From Agapetus fuscipes (Eukaryota; Arthropoda; Insecta; Trichoptera; Glossosomatidae), in contig OX637344.1 in NCBI GenBank assembly GCA_951799405.1, positions 17,174,001 to 17,238,000 of the forward strand: DNA of 64,000 nucleotides, written 5' to 3'. The notes under the pieces are model-generated. The model was not told the DNA's origin. It did no database searches and worked only from the letters and a program-made list of their open reading frames with translations. How positions within the stretch are numbered: position 1 is the stretch's first letter; each line of letters begins with the position of its first letter. The translations under genes and the position numbers were made by a program. Below are positions 49,386 through 58,854 of the stretch, one piece after another.

Positions 49386-49429
49386 GGTCAGCACTTCAGT
49401 CAATTTCAAACAAATCATTTTACAGGCAA

Positions 49430-49565
49430 CGCAACTAAGCTACACATATAGTGTAACTTCTTGCCTGCGTTATCTCTGAAGGGGTCGCATGTGGCGATTC
49501 GGGACCTATTTATTTTACAGGTAAGGGGGCCGGCCTCACACCAACCACTTTCAGTTGAAGTGGAG
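49430..49565 (-). mobile_element. SINE B, 3' third only
   Basis: GCAACGCAACTAAGCTACAC, ATATAGTGTAACTTCTTGCC, GGGGTCGCATGTGGCGATTC, then CCACTTTCAGTTGAAGTGG, where it stops. This is the reverse of the usual 5' truncation and shows loss of the head. Confidence 0.7.
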
Positions 49566-50117
49566 GAATGGGAGAAAATATTTATTCTGAAATATATTTG
49601 CCTATACCCTATGCACGCGCCTGCTTATTTATATATTTCCTATTCTTAAATACACAAATTAATCCACATTTTCATGGAAATATAAATACAGATTTCAGGA
49701 CAGGATATGAAGAATATAATAATTATTTATTGTTTGTTGTGGTTCTCTAGCAGTATTTGTCAGCTGTTGTTGGGACGCCATCTTGAATTGTTAGTTTCTC
49801 AACGCGTAGTGAGCCTTTGATCTCTCAGCGCCAATGTCGGCACCGCAACAGTTATCAATCCTTTGTTGGGAGCCTTAACAACACAATAGGGGGCCTTAAT
49901 GTGGACTGTAATTAAAATAAATAAATAATATTCATTCTCATGATTAAACTTAATGAAAGACTGTTGAAATTAAACGCAACTAAGCTAAGTATATATCGCA
50001 ACTTTTTACTGTGTCCCCAAGGAGCTATTATAATATGGAGTGTCAAGCCTATTTATTTTTACAAATTCACCCTTCACCCAATCACAGAATATCCAGTCAT
50101 AGTAAAACGAGAGCTTC
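49566..50117. other. Unassigned interval with a decayed SINE B end
   Basis: 49975-50075 (ACGCAACTAAGCTAAGTATA, GTGTCCCCAAGGAGC, CCTATTTATTTTTAC) is a strongly decayed minus-strand SINE B 3' end. The rest is unassigned. GGGACGCCATCTTGAATTG (49770) contains a YY1-like GCCATCTT core. Confidence 0.3.
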
Positions 50118-50578
50118 TATGAATAAGGTTATGACTCTGGATGAAATGAAAGAAGTATGTCAGGACAGAAATAAATGGCGGTTGATCTGTAATGTTGGTG
50201 GCTAGGGCAAGGAGTATGGTTTTTTAACCTTACAATTTTGTATTTTGTTTTAATTTTGTATGTCCATACATATTATAATTTGTTGATTTAAAAAATGTAT
50301 TTTTTTGTGTATGTTCCTTGACTTATAGGTTAATATGTGGCTGACCACCCATGCTGTAGAAAATGGTTCACTTTGCCAATGTCACACCTATTTCAGGGAA
50401 GGTCGGCAGGAGTTGCAGGGTGTATGTTCATTTGAGATTCGGGTTTTTATATTGTAGGACTACATGCGGCATGTTAAAGCTCGAACTTAAACATGTCTGT
50501 TTTTTTAAAATGCATATAATATACTCGTAAATCTCTAATTTTACTTATATTTTGCAACTTAGATTAGATTAGATTAGA
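50118..50578 (+). pseudogene. RTE-like LINE 3' end: C-terminus, UTR, RTE-3' repeat
   Basis: The frame to 50205 encodes MTLDEMKEVCQDRNKWRLIC. The UTR GGTGGCTAGGGCAAGG ... TTTTGTATGTCCATACATAT ... TTGATTTAAAAAATG leads into CTTGACTTATAGGTTAATATG and a complete repeat ending TTAGATTAGATTAGATTAG (50577). This is the cleanest plus-strand proof that the common repeat is the 3' end of an RTE-type LINE. Confidence 0.75.
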
Positions 50579-50899
50579 AACTAAATCACTTGCTAAGGGG
50601 TTCTGTTCTATTTTCCATACATTTTCTGTGGGAAATTTACGTGATTTTTTTTGTTCGACGTGACGTCACCTTATTCCTCAAATTTTAAATGTGTCGAGTT
50701 TTTTATTTGAGGTGATCCAGCATGCATATATAATACTATAGGTCGTAATGGAGTTCCGTGACATAGAGGGCGCACTGGAGAGTAATTCTGGAGCGCCTGT
50801 AATGGAGTTGTTTGATCCGGCGGTAATACATGCACATTTCGCACCAGGGTGCATGCTAGGAATGCCTAAGCCAACCCTGACACAGAGGGTAGTCCCTGG
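50579..50899. other. Unassigned interval
   Basis: No family recognised. The 63-codon ORF at 50748-50939 has no motif. Confidence 0.2.
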
Positions 50900-51505
50900 T
50901 AGTACCCATAGAGGAGCAGAAACTCAATTACTGCAGTGATACATACCATCTACCACATTTGTCTCAGTCCTATCAAACGTTGCAGTGGTATAGTCATATG
51001 AAATAAGGGCATTTTGTCTAAATCCATTTTGTGTTTCGACACCCAATTATAACACATGCCATTATGTCTTAAAATAATGCATTTTTCCTTTAAAATTCGT
51101 AAATTTTAGCGATCACAATATTTATAACGCGTGTTATCTGTCAATTCTAGCTGTGTTCGGACTTGTTCGGCAGCCTTGATTATTCCCAATAGAACCATCT
51201 TTCTATGAACTTTTATACATTTCGCTCCCCCAGTTCTTGTTTGCCGTATAGACCAATTCTGTGAAATACTACTTTTCAATGCAGTTGTCTAAAGAATCAA
51301 ATTCTACACAATCTGAGCTAAGAAAAAACGTAAAACTCGATAATGAGTTGTTTTAAATATTTTTTAAATCAATTTCCTGTTTTCATACAACACATTGGTC
51401 CAGTACAAACACTAATGACCATTTTCGTAAGTGAGTTGAAACAGATATACGATGTCTATTTTCGTTAAAATACTTTCTAGTCTACAAATATCATAAGTCG
51501 ATTAC
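50900..51505. mobile_element. hAT-like repeat, copy 2, with insert
   Basis: Shares ACATTTGTCTCAGTCCTATC, CATTTTGTGTTTCGACACCC, ATGTCTTAAAATAATGC and CGATCACAATATTTATAACG with 30075-30630, and TTTTCGTTAAAATACTTTCTAG near its right end. The small repeat seen at 8656 is inserted at 51225-51345. Termini are not clear. Confidence 0.5.
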
Positions 51506-51514
51506 CCATGTACC

Positions 51515-51772
51515 CATCTATAATCTATTATCTAAGTTGCAAGGATATATGCATTCAAAGCTCTCAGATGTATGCTCACAAACAAACACGTGTAGTTCGC
51601 GCTTACAAATGCTGAATGCGTACCTACTTACAAATAAAATTCAAACCTCAAATGAACATAAGCCCTGCAACTCTTGCCGACATTCCCTGAAACAGGGGTG
51701 ACATTGGCAAAGTGAAGCATTTTTTACAGTATGGGTGGTCAGCCTCATACCAACCTATCAGTCAAGGAGCCC
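51515..51772 (-). repeat. RTE-3' repeat, TTATAGATT variant
   Basis: Complete copy from ATAATCTATTATCTAAGTTG to CCTATCAGTCAAGGAGC, very close to the copies at 15315 and 19354. Confidence 0.85.
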
Positions 51773-51864
51773 ATGACGCGCAATATTCGCAGCTAGCAAT
51801 GGAATCAACATATTAATTGACATAGACGAAATTGAAATGTCCCACGACCCGATTGCTAGGGAAA

Positions 51865-51990
51865 GGCTAAACAGAAGTTAGCAGAGCTCTGAAGAAGTTA
51901 CACACTTTAGTAACGAAACGTTAGCAAAATAATAATACAAAGTAATTACAAACTCTGAAAGAACAGTACCAAGCAACTGAATCTGGCCGT
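51865..51990 (+). repeat. Penelope-like remnant with hammerhead-like motif
   Basis: CTGAAGA (51889-51895), A, GTTAC, ACACTTTA, GTAAC (51910-51914), GAAACGTTAGC: intact CTGANGA and GAAAC boxes and a perfect 5-bp helix II, with one unpaired A. GTTAGC before and after the core (TTAGCAGAG..GTTAGC) is a direct, not inverted, match. The flank GCAGAGCTCTG is shared with 63704. Upstream ACCCGATTGCTAGGGAAAGG resembles the MITE family of 13838. Confidence 0.55.
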
Positions 51991-52019
51991 GAAAGCCTAA
52001 AAAAAATTATAAACAAGGA

Positions 52020-52232
52020 CGTATTTTTTGACTTATAGGTTGGTATGAGGCTGACCACCCGTACTGTAAAATATGGTTCACTCTGCCATTGTCACTCCTG
52101 CTTCAGGGAAGGTCGGCAAAAGTTGCAGGGATTTTGTTCATTTGAGGTTTGGATTTTATTTGTAAGTGAGAACTACCCGTGTGTTTGTTTGTGGGCATGC
52201 ATTTGATATGAGCTTTGAATATGAATATTATA
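52020..52232 (+). repeat. RTE-3' repeat, TTATAGATT variant, 3' end lost
   Basis: TTGACTTATAGGTTGGTATG to GCATTTGATATGAGCTTTGA. The tail is missing, replaced by AT-rich sequence. Confidence 0.7.
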
Positions 52233-52786
52233 GACATATTCTGTTATTGGCTGCAAGGTCTGCTGTGTCGTATAAGTGTGACGTTTTTTCCATCGAGAAA
52301 AAAATTGTAAATTCAACCTTGATTTCAAAACTACATATAAAAAATACTTCTAAATAATGTAAAAAAAAAAAACATTTTTTTAATTCGAGTATTAACTCCT
52401 GTTTAGTATACTTTTGTGATACCCGTTTATAATTATTTCTTACTCTATGGGACCTGGTACCAGGCGATACGAAGCCACCCTGATTCATCATACTTCTTTC
52501 TAGGTAGGTATATGGCAAGGTAGCAAGGAAGTAGAGAAGCTTATAATACAGTGAAGTCGAAACTATTTTGAAGCAAGTATGTAGCTGCTATCTGTAAAAT
52601 CTAGCAAAACATCGGAATTCAGAAAGAGAACAATGATACTCCAAGTTTTAAAACACTGTTAACAGGCAAAAGGTACAGATATTGCTATAATGAATTTGAC
52701 AATTTTTAAAGAAAAATGGCATAATCGGCATGCGTAATATTATTGTATATCGAAACGCAAGATGGAGAAGCAGGAAAACTTAGGAA
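52233..52786. other. Unassigned interval
   Basis: No gene or family recognised. Confidence 0.2.
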
Positions 52787-53218
52787 TCTAATCTAATCTA
52801 AGTTGCAAAGATATGCAACATTGGGGATTCACATTACATGCATTCTCACAAGCAGACACGTACAAGTTCGCGCTTGCGCATTCCGCATGTTAACCTACAA
52901 CATAAAAACCCAAATCCAAAATGGACATACACTCTGCAACTCCTGCCGACCTTCCCTAAAAACAGGGGTCTAAATCTAAATCTAAGCTGCAAAGATATGT
53001 ATCATTTGAGATTCATATTAAATGCATTCCCACAAGCAGACACGTACAAGTTCGCGCTTGCGCATTCCGCATGTTAACCTACAACATAAAAACCAAATCT
53101 CAAATGGACGTACACCCTGCAACTCCTGCCCACCTTCCCTGAAACAGAGGTGGCATTAGCAAAGTGAACCATTTTCTACAGCATGGCTCGTCAGCCGCAT
53201 ACTAACCTATAAGTCATG
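52787..53218 (-). repeat. Two RTE-3' repeats in tandem
   Basis: First copy 52787-52971 (ATCTAATCTAAGTTGC to CCCTAAAAACAGGGGT) is cut off by a second copy 52972-53218 (CTAAATCTAAATCTAAGCTGC to CTATAAGTCATGGAATG). The second has mixed features: its tail resembles 40408 but its centre resembles the first copy, suggesting recombination or gene conversion. Confidence 0.8.
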
Positions 53219-53660
53219 GAATGTCCATGATTATTCAGATAACAGATTGACTAAGATAACAGATAGTATGTTACAATGCTGTAAGCTAGTTTCGTCTCTA
53301 CTCATGTTATAACTCAATGGGGTAGCTAGGACATATTGTATGTAGCAAGGCTTCAGACTGAATACCTCTTTGTCAGTGAAAAAAGGACCGATCGATGTTA
53401 AAAAAAAAATGGAAAATGGAAAACGAACGCCAAGGTGAGCGGAGCTTTTTTTTTGAAAAATAATTTACAATTTATGAAAGGCGGTTCTTTTTTGCATTGT
53501 TGAGTTGGCAGTTATTTATTGTTTCATAAATACCTACTTGTCTGGAATAATACCATAAATAAAATCATTTCCGACGGTTCGCTTTTTCTTTGTCTAAGTT
53601 CAAATTTTTGCGGATGAACGATTAGCGAAACACAGGTTCAGATTTCCTTCATATCATCTG
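53219..53660. other. Unassigned interval
   Basis: No gene or family recognised. Contains an A-run (53400-53409) and several short AT-rich palindromes. Confidence 0.2.
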
Positions 53661-53667
53661 AAAGGTT

Positions 53668-54101
53668 TGTCAACGACGCGACGTTACCATGTTGAAAGCA
53701 CCGGTTCCCATAGATCACCGAAGTTAAGCAACATTGGGCGCGGACAGTATTTGGATGGGTAACCGCTCAGGTACACCGCGTGTCGTTGGCATCTTGGACC
53801 GGTCCGTAGTCCGTAGTCCGTAGTGGCTACACTTCGGACTCGTAAATGGAAGGTTGTGGATTCGGATCCCGGCGGAGCACAAAAAATATACCATTCATAT
53901 TTCGAATGTGTTGAATTCACTCTTCGCTGAGTTGAAAAATTCATAAACCTTTACCAAAGACCGGTCACTGAAAGGTCCATCCAACCTTACAACAACTGGG
54001 CCTAGCTTGAGAATTGGCGCTTTCTACAGCGACGACCAAGCTCGCAGAGGGCTCTTGAGGTGTGATACACACAAAATCCTAATATTATTATTATTATTAT
54101 T
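53668..54101 (+). mobile_element. Composite 5S rRNA-tRNA SINE, full length
   Basis: Order: 5S-like unit (53669-53790), linker ATCTTGGACC, tRNA-like head (GGTCCGTAGTCCG, with a GTCCGTA stutter; B box GTGGATTCGGATCCC), SINE A body (CTTCGCTGAGTTGAAAAATTC; GGTCCATCCAACCTTACAAC; GGGCTCTTGAGGTGTGATAC) and (ATT)n at 54085-54101. AAAGGTT at 53661-53667 and 54102-54108 is a 7-bp target duplication. Its left copy lies immediately outside the 5S unit, so the whole chimera inserted as one piece. Two other copies (26837, 60170) keep only the last 8-9 nt of 5S. Confidence 0.85.
53669..53790 (+). rRNA. 5S rRNA-like head of the SINE (not a rRNA gene)
   Basis: 122 nt matching animal 5S rRNA along its length. 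GTCAACGAC at the start pairs with GTCGTTGGC at the end (helix I). GATCACCGAAGTTAAGCAAC is the A-box region of the internal control region, and CAGTATTTGGATGGGTAACC its C-box region. Differences from usual 5S include GCGACGTT near position 12 and CAGGTACACC near the end. The internal promoter looks intact enough to recruit TFIIIA-dependent transcription. It lacks a T-run terminator and flows straight into the SINE. Confidence 0.85.
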
Positions 54102-54484
54102 AAAGGTTCATACATTGCAATTTGATTTCGAAAAAAATGATAAGGAAACATGAGTTGTTTTTTTAGTCCTTCTGAGAAAGTGTTCGAGGGGAACTTGTGA
54201 AAATAAAACTCTGTGTTTTTTTAAAAACATTTTTATACTTTCTCAAAAAATATCCGTTTTGAAAAAGGTGCATTAGGTGTTAAATAAAATGAAAAGAGAC
54301 AATCTAGGATCTTTTTCCAAAATGATGTACCTCAATACATGAAAACACGAGAATCATTACCTATTTTGCTTTTGGTTCTATACACCGATAAACATAAAAG
54401 CTAAATATGGAGCTTATGGGTTGATTTGTGTCCCAAAAAAGAGTTCACCCTTCGTCGCATGCTTCATATAAGCAAGGTCTTGAT
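54102..54484. other. Mostly unassigned, possible Penelope-like scrap
   Basis: CTTCTGAGAAAGTGTTCGAGG..GTGAAAATAAAACTCTGTG (54168-54216) resembles the 3' flank of the hammerhead-like remnants (compare 15176-15195). No helix II is visible. Confidence 0.3.
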
Positions 54485-54895
54485 AGCGCTGTTTTTGTGT
54501 GTATCACACCTCAAGAGCCCTCTGCGAGCTTGGTCGTCGCTGTAGAAAGCGACAATTCTCAAGCAAGACCCAGTTGTTGTAAGGTGACCTTCAGTGACCG
54601 GCCTTTGGTAAAGGTTTATGAAATTTTCAACTCAGCGAAGAGCACATATATATATATATTATTTTATTTAGCTATTGCTAATTACAACTTAAGCTATGTT
54701 AATAAAAAACAACAAAAGATAAACAAACAAAAAAAACAAACAAAAATGAACAAATCAAAACTTATTAATAATTATGCTAAGGCCGGTTTGCACGTATATA
54801 TTTTTTTAACATTCGAAATATATTTTTTGTGCTCCGCCGGGATCCGAATCCACAACCTTCCATTTACGAGTCCGAAGTGTTGCCACTGGACTGTG
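54485..54895 (-). mobile_element. SINE A copy with an internal insert
   Basis: GCGCTGTTTTTGTGTGTATC (tail region) to CAGCGAAGAGCACATA (54647), then AT-rich insert 54648-54812, then ATTCGAAATATATTTTTTGTG and the head complement CGCCGGGATCCGAATCC..GCCACTGGACTG. The A-box end is lost. Confidence 0.8.
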
Positions 54896-54899
54896 TTCT

Positions 54900-55250
54900 T
54901 TGATTTAATTAAAATTTAATTCATTTAGTAGTTTCAGTTTTTCCATATTTACTCAAAAACTATTGACATTATTGAAAAAATGTTGAGTATTGAACCTAAA
55001 CAATGTACCTATAGTTCTGTAAGTAAAAAGCAAAAAAAAAATCCAAAATACAGCACACACGAAAAAAATTAAAAATGTAAAAAAAACGCGTTTTTTTTTA
55101 ATATTTTTTTGTGGTGGCAGTTCTTAAGTTATATATTTTGTTTAAGCTTTTTAATTAAGATAAAAAATTAATAAACATGCTTGATTTTTTTCATTACTGT
55201 AACTATTTTGCTAAGACCATATAGTGTAAGAAACAAAAATTGCAGATTTA
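54900..55250. repeat. Half copy of the foldback element
   Basis: AGTTTCAGTTTTTCCATATTTACTCAAAAACTATTG to TTTTGCTAAGACCATATAGTG follows one arm of 34962-35676 with about 20 percent difference. Only one arm is present, so no foldback forms. Confidence 0.6.
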
Positions 55251-55747
55251 GCTTTATAACACGCCAATATGTCTCATTTGTTCTTGTTTACCTATTATTG
55301 TGTGTTCATGGTACGTTTGTTACTATCTGAAGAAACAGAAGCACATCATCCAGGTATATTATATTGATCGATCGTTCCATACGACTCGTATATCTGAGAT
55401 TTAATTTTGTCAACATTATTTTAGTGACGGTAAAAATTAAACAAAAATTTTGATTTTCAAATTTCAACTTTTTCAATTATTGAAATAATTTTCCGGCCAG
55501 CAGGTGTCACCCCCTTGAGAATTAATATAAAAACAAATATCTGTCCCTTGCGTGAGACGCGAAATGAAATTTTATATTCGAAGGGTTAACCCCTCGTGCG
55601 TGACCTGACCTATAAATGTAAAAAGGTTCGTAGTCAAATGCCGCCCTTGCGTAAACCGAGCGTCCCTAAAACTAAATTTATAATAATACAGAATATTATC
55701 AACGAAAAAATATAATACGATATTTTTTCTACTTTATCGCAATTAGC
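55251..55747. other. Unassigned interval
   Basis: No family recognised. ACCCCTCGTGCGTGACCTGACC and TGCCGCCCTTGCGTAAACCGAGCG (55590-55665) give a local GC rise. Confidence 0.2.
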
Positions 55748-56695
55748 ATAATCATGGACAATTGTATGAAAGAAGCAGAAATTTCTCATTATGGTGTGAA
55801 AGTGGGTGAGACGAATGTTGGAGTTCTTCTCTATGCTGACGATGCCGTAGTGTTGGCTGATACAGCGGAGGAGCTCCAGATGATACTCACCAAAATGAAT
55901 GATGCTTTTAGTAAGAACGGTTTAAAAGTGAATGCCAGTAAGACGAAAGTATTAGTGTTTGACAGGACTGAGGAATGCGAGGAAATTGAGATAAGACTGA
56001 ATGAAACAAGAGTGGAGGTCGTGAAACAATTTGATTATCTGGGAAGCAAGTTTGAGTCGAATGGGAAATTGACGAAAGAATTGGAAAAGCGCGCTAGTAG
56101 AGGAAGAAGTGTAATGGGAACGATTGGAAGAATTGCAAGAAATAGAAAACGTACGAAGAATATGAGATTGGCGATCCACAATGGCATATTGGTTCCAACA
56201 TTGATGTATGGAAGTGAGACGTGGACAGTTAATGAATGTGAACTGAGTAAAGTATGTACGGTTGAAATGGCTTATCTGAGAGCAATGGCTGGAAAGACAC
56301 TGAGTGATAGGGTACGTAATGATTGGGTGATGAACGAGTGTGGTATAAAAGAGAATATGAGAATGAAAGTACAAAAAAGTACGATGAGATGGTTCGGACA
56401 TCTCGAAAGAATGGATGATGAACGACTAACGAAGAAAGTGTACAAAGGAAATGTCAGAGGAAAGCGCGGAAGGGGAAGGCCGAGGAAAGAATGGTTAGAC
56501 CAAATAGGTGAGATTGCGAAAGAATGGAACCTGCAGAGTGAGAATAAGAGAAGAGTATGTATGAAAAAAGTGATGAATATTGAGGAAATGAAAGTGGTTT
56601 GTAAGGACAGAAAAAAGTGGAGGCGCATCTGCGGAGGTACCGGCCACCCCTAGTGGAACGGCGGCAGGATACAGTACAGTACAGTACAGCCTTAC
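55748..56695 (+). pseudogene. RTE-type LINE, 5'-truncated, intact C-terminal frame
   Basis: The 300-codon frame (to 56653) enters the RT domain at IMDNCMKEAEISHYGV just before the catalytic LLYADDAVVLADTAEELQ, continues with VNASKTKVLVF and FDYLGSKFESNG, then the RTE-type tail: LVPTLMYGSETWTV, LRAMAGKTLSDRVRN, RWFGHLERMDDERLTKKVY, GRGRPRKEWLDQI and CKDRKKWRRICGG. It lacks the endonuclease and most of the RT. The 3' end is (ACAGT)n at 56677-56693, different from the TTAGA tails of the other RTE lineage here. No stop interrupts the frame, so the insertion is fairly young. It cannot be autonomous. Confidence 0.8.
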
Positions 56696-56775
56696 ATCAA
56701 CTGGGTTTCGCTTGAGAATTTGCGCTTTCCATAGTGACGACCAAGAGAGCAGAGAGCTCTTGAGGTGTATATTGA
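56690..56775 (+). mobile_element. SINE A fragment
   Basis: CAGCCTTACATCAACTGGG, TTGCGCTTTCCATAGTGACG, GAGCTCTTGAGGTGTATA: part of the body and tail. It begins where the RTE tail ends, so the LINE probably inserted into this SINE. Confidence 0.65.
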
Positions 56776-56814
56776 TTATTACTAGGTCGAAACCCGTTTG
56801 TTTTTTTTTTGTTT

Positions 56815-56942
56815 TTGGTTTTTATATTGTAGGTTCAATGTAGCATGTGCAAGCGCGAACTTGTACGTGTCTGCTTGTGAAAATGCATGTAATATGAATC
56901 TCCAATGTAACATATCTTTGCAACTTAGATTAGATTAGATAA
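56815..56942 (+). repeat. RTE-3' repeat, 5' truncated
   Basis: GTTTTTATATTGTAGGTTC to TTGCAACTTAGATTAGATTAG. Confidence 0.8.
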
Positions 56943-57392
56943 CCCTATTAAACTCAGTGCCAAATCTTTGCGTTAAAAATCCTGCACTTTATCTAATAAC
57001 GTGTATATTCCGGCCTGTGACCCCTTGCACTACTTGCCACGTGGCCCTGTTCTGTGACGTCACCAGACAAAGTGGCACCGCCCCCACCCCTCTCCAACCA
57101 CCTCGGCTTCTTGGCACGGATCTTCTCCATCTCATCGCCCGTTAAAACCCAACCAAAATTGTACAGAAGCCCATCCACTCACCAGAGCGGCCGTTCAAGT
57201 TTCGCTGAATTTTTTGGTAAGCGTTATAACTGAGTTTGCATATGATGTTTATTACTTACGGTGAAGTATCTTTCTGTATGAGAATCAGGGCACTAGAGCA
57301 TTTCCACTGCTCTTCGCTGAGTTATGACTTGTTTTTGTTGTGAAAGATTACGTATTCATATTCGCGAGGTTGCACTGCACACAACAATATAT
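56943..57392. other. Unassigned interval, GC-rich coding-like patch
   Basis: 57010-57180 is GC-rich. On the minus strand it gives DGLLYNFGWVLTGDEMEKIR then AKKPRWLERGGGG without a stop for 60 codons, but there is no ATG and no clear splice site. TGTGACGTCACC (57053) is a palindromic CRE-like site. It could be an exon/promoter remnant. Confidence 0.25.
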
Positions 57393-58415
57393 TGTTACGA
57401 ACCTGGAGTACCTACGTGCGACTGTACATGCATATACAGTGTCTGGCACTAGTATGATGGTGGTAGTGTTACGAACTACGAACTTCGAAGTACCTGCGTA
57501 CGCCTGTACAGGTACAATGTGTGTGTAAACCCGTCTGGTATGACCCATCGTGGTAGTGGAACACTGTCAAGTGTAATCTAGAACAGAGATCGAATGATCT
57601 GGAAGATGCAAGAAAGATCTCTTTTGTACCTGTATAAAGGGACTGCAATGGGGTATCACTAGAGTATTCGCTTGAAGCATTTTGCCGTGAAAGACGAACA
57701 AGCAGTGATTGTCAATTGTTGTAAATTGTGAATCAAACCGTGCTAAAAAAAATTTATGTAAAAATAAATTCGATCTCTCGCGCATACCAGACCGCCGTTC
57801 TATGTACCTTACTACTACTATCACACTAGAGCCAGATTGTTCTACCAGCGTGATTAGAATCACGTATGCACTAATACTACCATACGTTCTCAACTTCTTC
57901 TTCTTCTTCGTGTCAGCTTCACACCGTATTGGCCCAGTAACGAGCAATGTCTACAGCTCTTTGGTTTCCCGCAAAGAGATCATCCACGGAGCAGCTTGTC
58001 GGACAGGAGGGAAAACACCGCAGGTGCTCCATAGTTTGCTGAGCTCCACACTCACATAGTGTAGAGTCCTCCCGTCCCAGAAATCCCCAGGTCAACATGT
58101 TGGGGAGAACCCGGGCTCTTCCAACATTGGTCCTCAATCTGTTCATAGATTTCCACACGGGCCACTCGAGGTTCTTTCCTGGAGGTAGGCTCTCTGCAGG
58201 CTGCACAAAGCTCTCAGGGCATTCCTCTTTCCACATTCGCAATCTCTCCGCCACTGGATCCGTAGACAAGGGCTGCACGGAACTAAGGAAGCTGTGTCTC
58301 GACTTCAGGCGCTGCTGTGATGAAATTCCACTTCCGTAAATGCAGTGCTGTGTGCACGTTAGAGCCTTCTGCCTCTCGACTCTCGAAGCCACTTTGCGTT
58401 GTTACGTTCGTAACA
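57393..58415 (+). mobile_element. Solo LTR with a nested LINE
   Basis: Starts TGTTACGAACC and ends GTTCGTAACA (10-bp inverted ends), with ATAT on both sides as a 4-bp target duplication. A TATA-like TATAAAGGG (57636) and polyadenylation-like AATAAA (57766) are present. No tRNA primer site, polypurine tract or gag-pol lies next to it, so it is a solo LTR. Excluding the inserted LINE the LTR is about 520 bp. Rearranged relatives are at 11690-12015. Confidence 0.65.
57894..58398 (-). pseudogene. LINE C-terminus inside the LTR
   Basis: The minus-strand frame 57919-58392 encodes PVWKSMNRLRTNVGRARVLP, then WGFLGREDSTLCECGAQQTM, EHLRCFPSCPTSC and ARYWANTV, a common end of LINE polyproteins with a Cys/His cluster. 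The 3' tail complement is CTTCTTCTTCTTCTTCG (57896-57912), a (GAA)n terminus. The frame is open. Confidence 0.7.
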
Positions 58416-58497
58416 ATATTAATAAACTATCGTTTATTTGCGTGGAAAATAATGTACGCAAAAAGCTACACTAAACGTGTAGCTGAGTATCGCAGTC

Positions 58498-58712
58498 TAA
58501 TATAAATCTAAATCTAAGTTGCAAAGATATGTATCATTTGAGATTCGTATTAAATGCATTCCCGCAAGCAGACACGCATAATTTCGCGCTCACCTACGCT
58601 ATAGACCTACAATATATAAAACCCAGTCTCAAATGAACACAAGCCCTGCAACTCTTGCCGACCTTCCCTGAAACAGGGGTGACATTGGCAAAGTGAACCA
58701 TTTTTTTTCAGT
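58498..58712 (-). repeat. RTE-3' repeat, lacks 5' end
   Basis: ATATAAATCTAAATCTAAGTTGC to GGCAAAGTGAACCATTTTTT. The first 40 nt of the family are missing. Confidence 0.8.
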
Positions 58713-58854
58713 GCTTTATTTAAATCCACCTTTCAAGTTGAAACTGCTTATTTTCCATAACTTTGAGCGCTACATAAATTGAATAAAATCAGGAAATAAC
58801 GGCCAACTTTCTGCTTAAAGCTTGTTCTTCCATTAAACACGGTAAGCCCCGAGC

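Noticed and set aside
53669..53790. Functional 5S rRNA gene
   Set aside because: No T-run terminator follows, it carries several substitutions, and it lies inside a unit bounded by a SINE target duplication.
56272..56628. Minus-strand ORFs opposite the RTE fragment
   Set aside because: They are complementary shadows of the RT/C-terminal frame.
57010..57180. Exon on the minus strand (DGLLYNFGWVLTGDEMEK)
   Set aside because: The frame is coding-like but has no start codon and no convincing acceptor or donor. It is kept only as a note in the interval entry.
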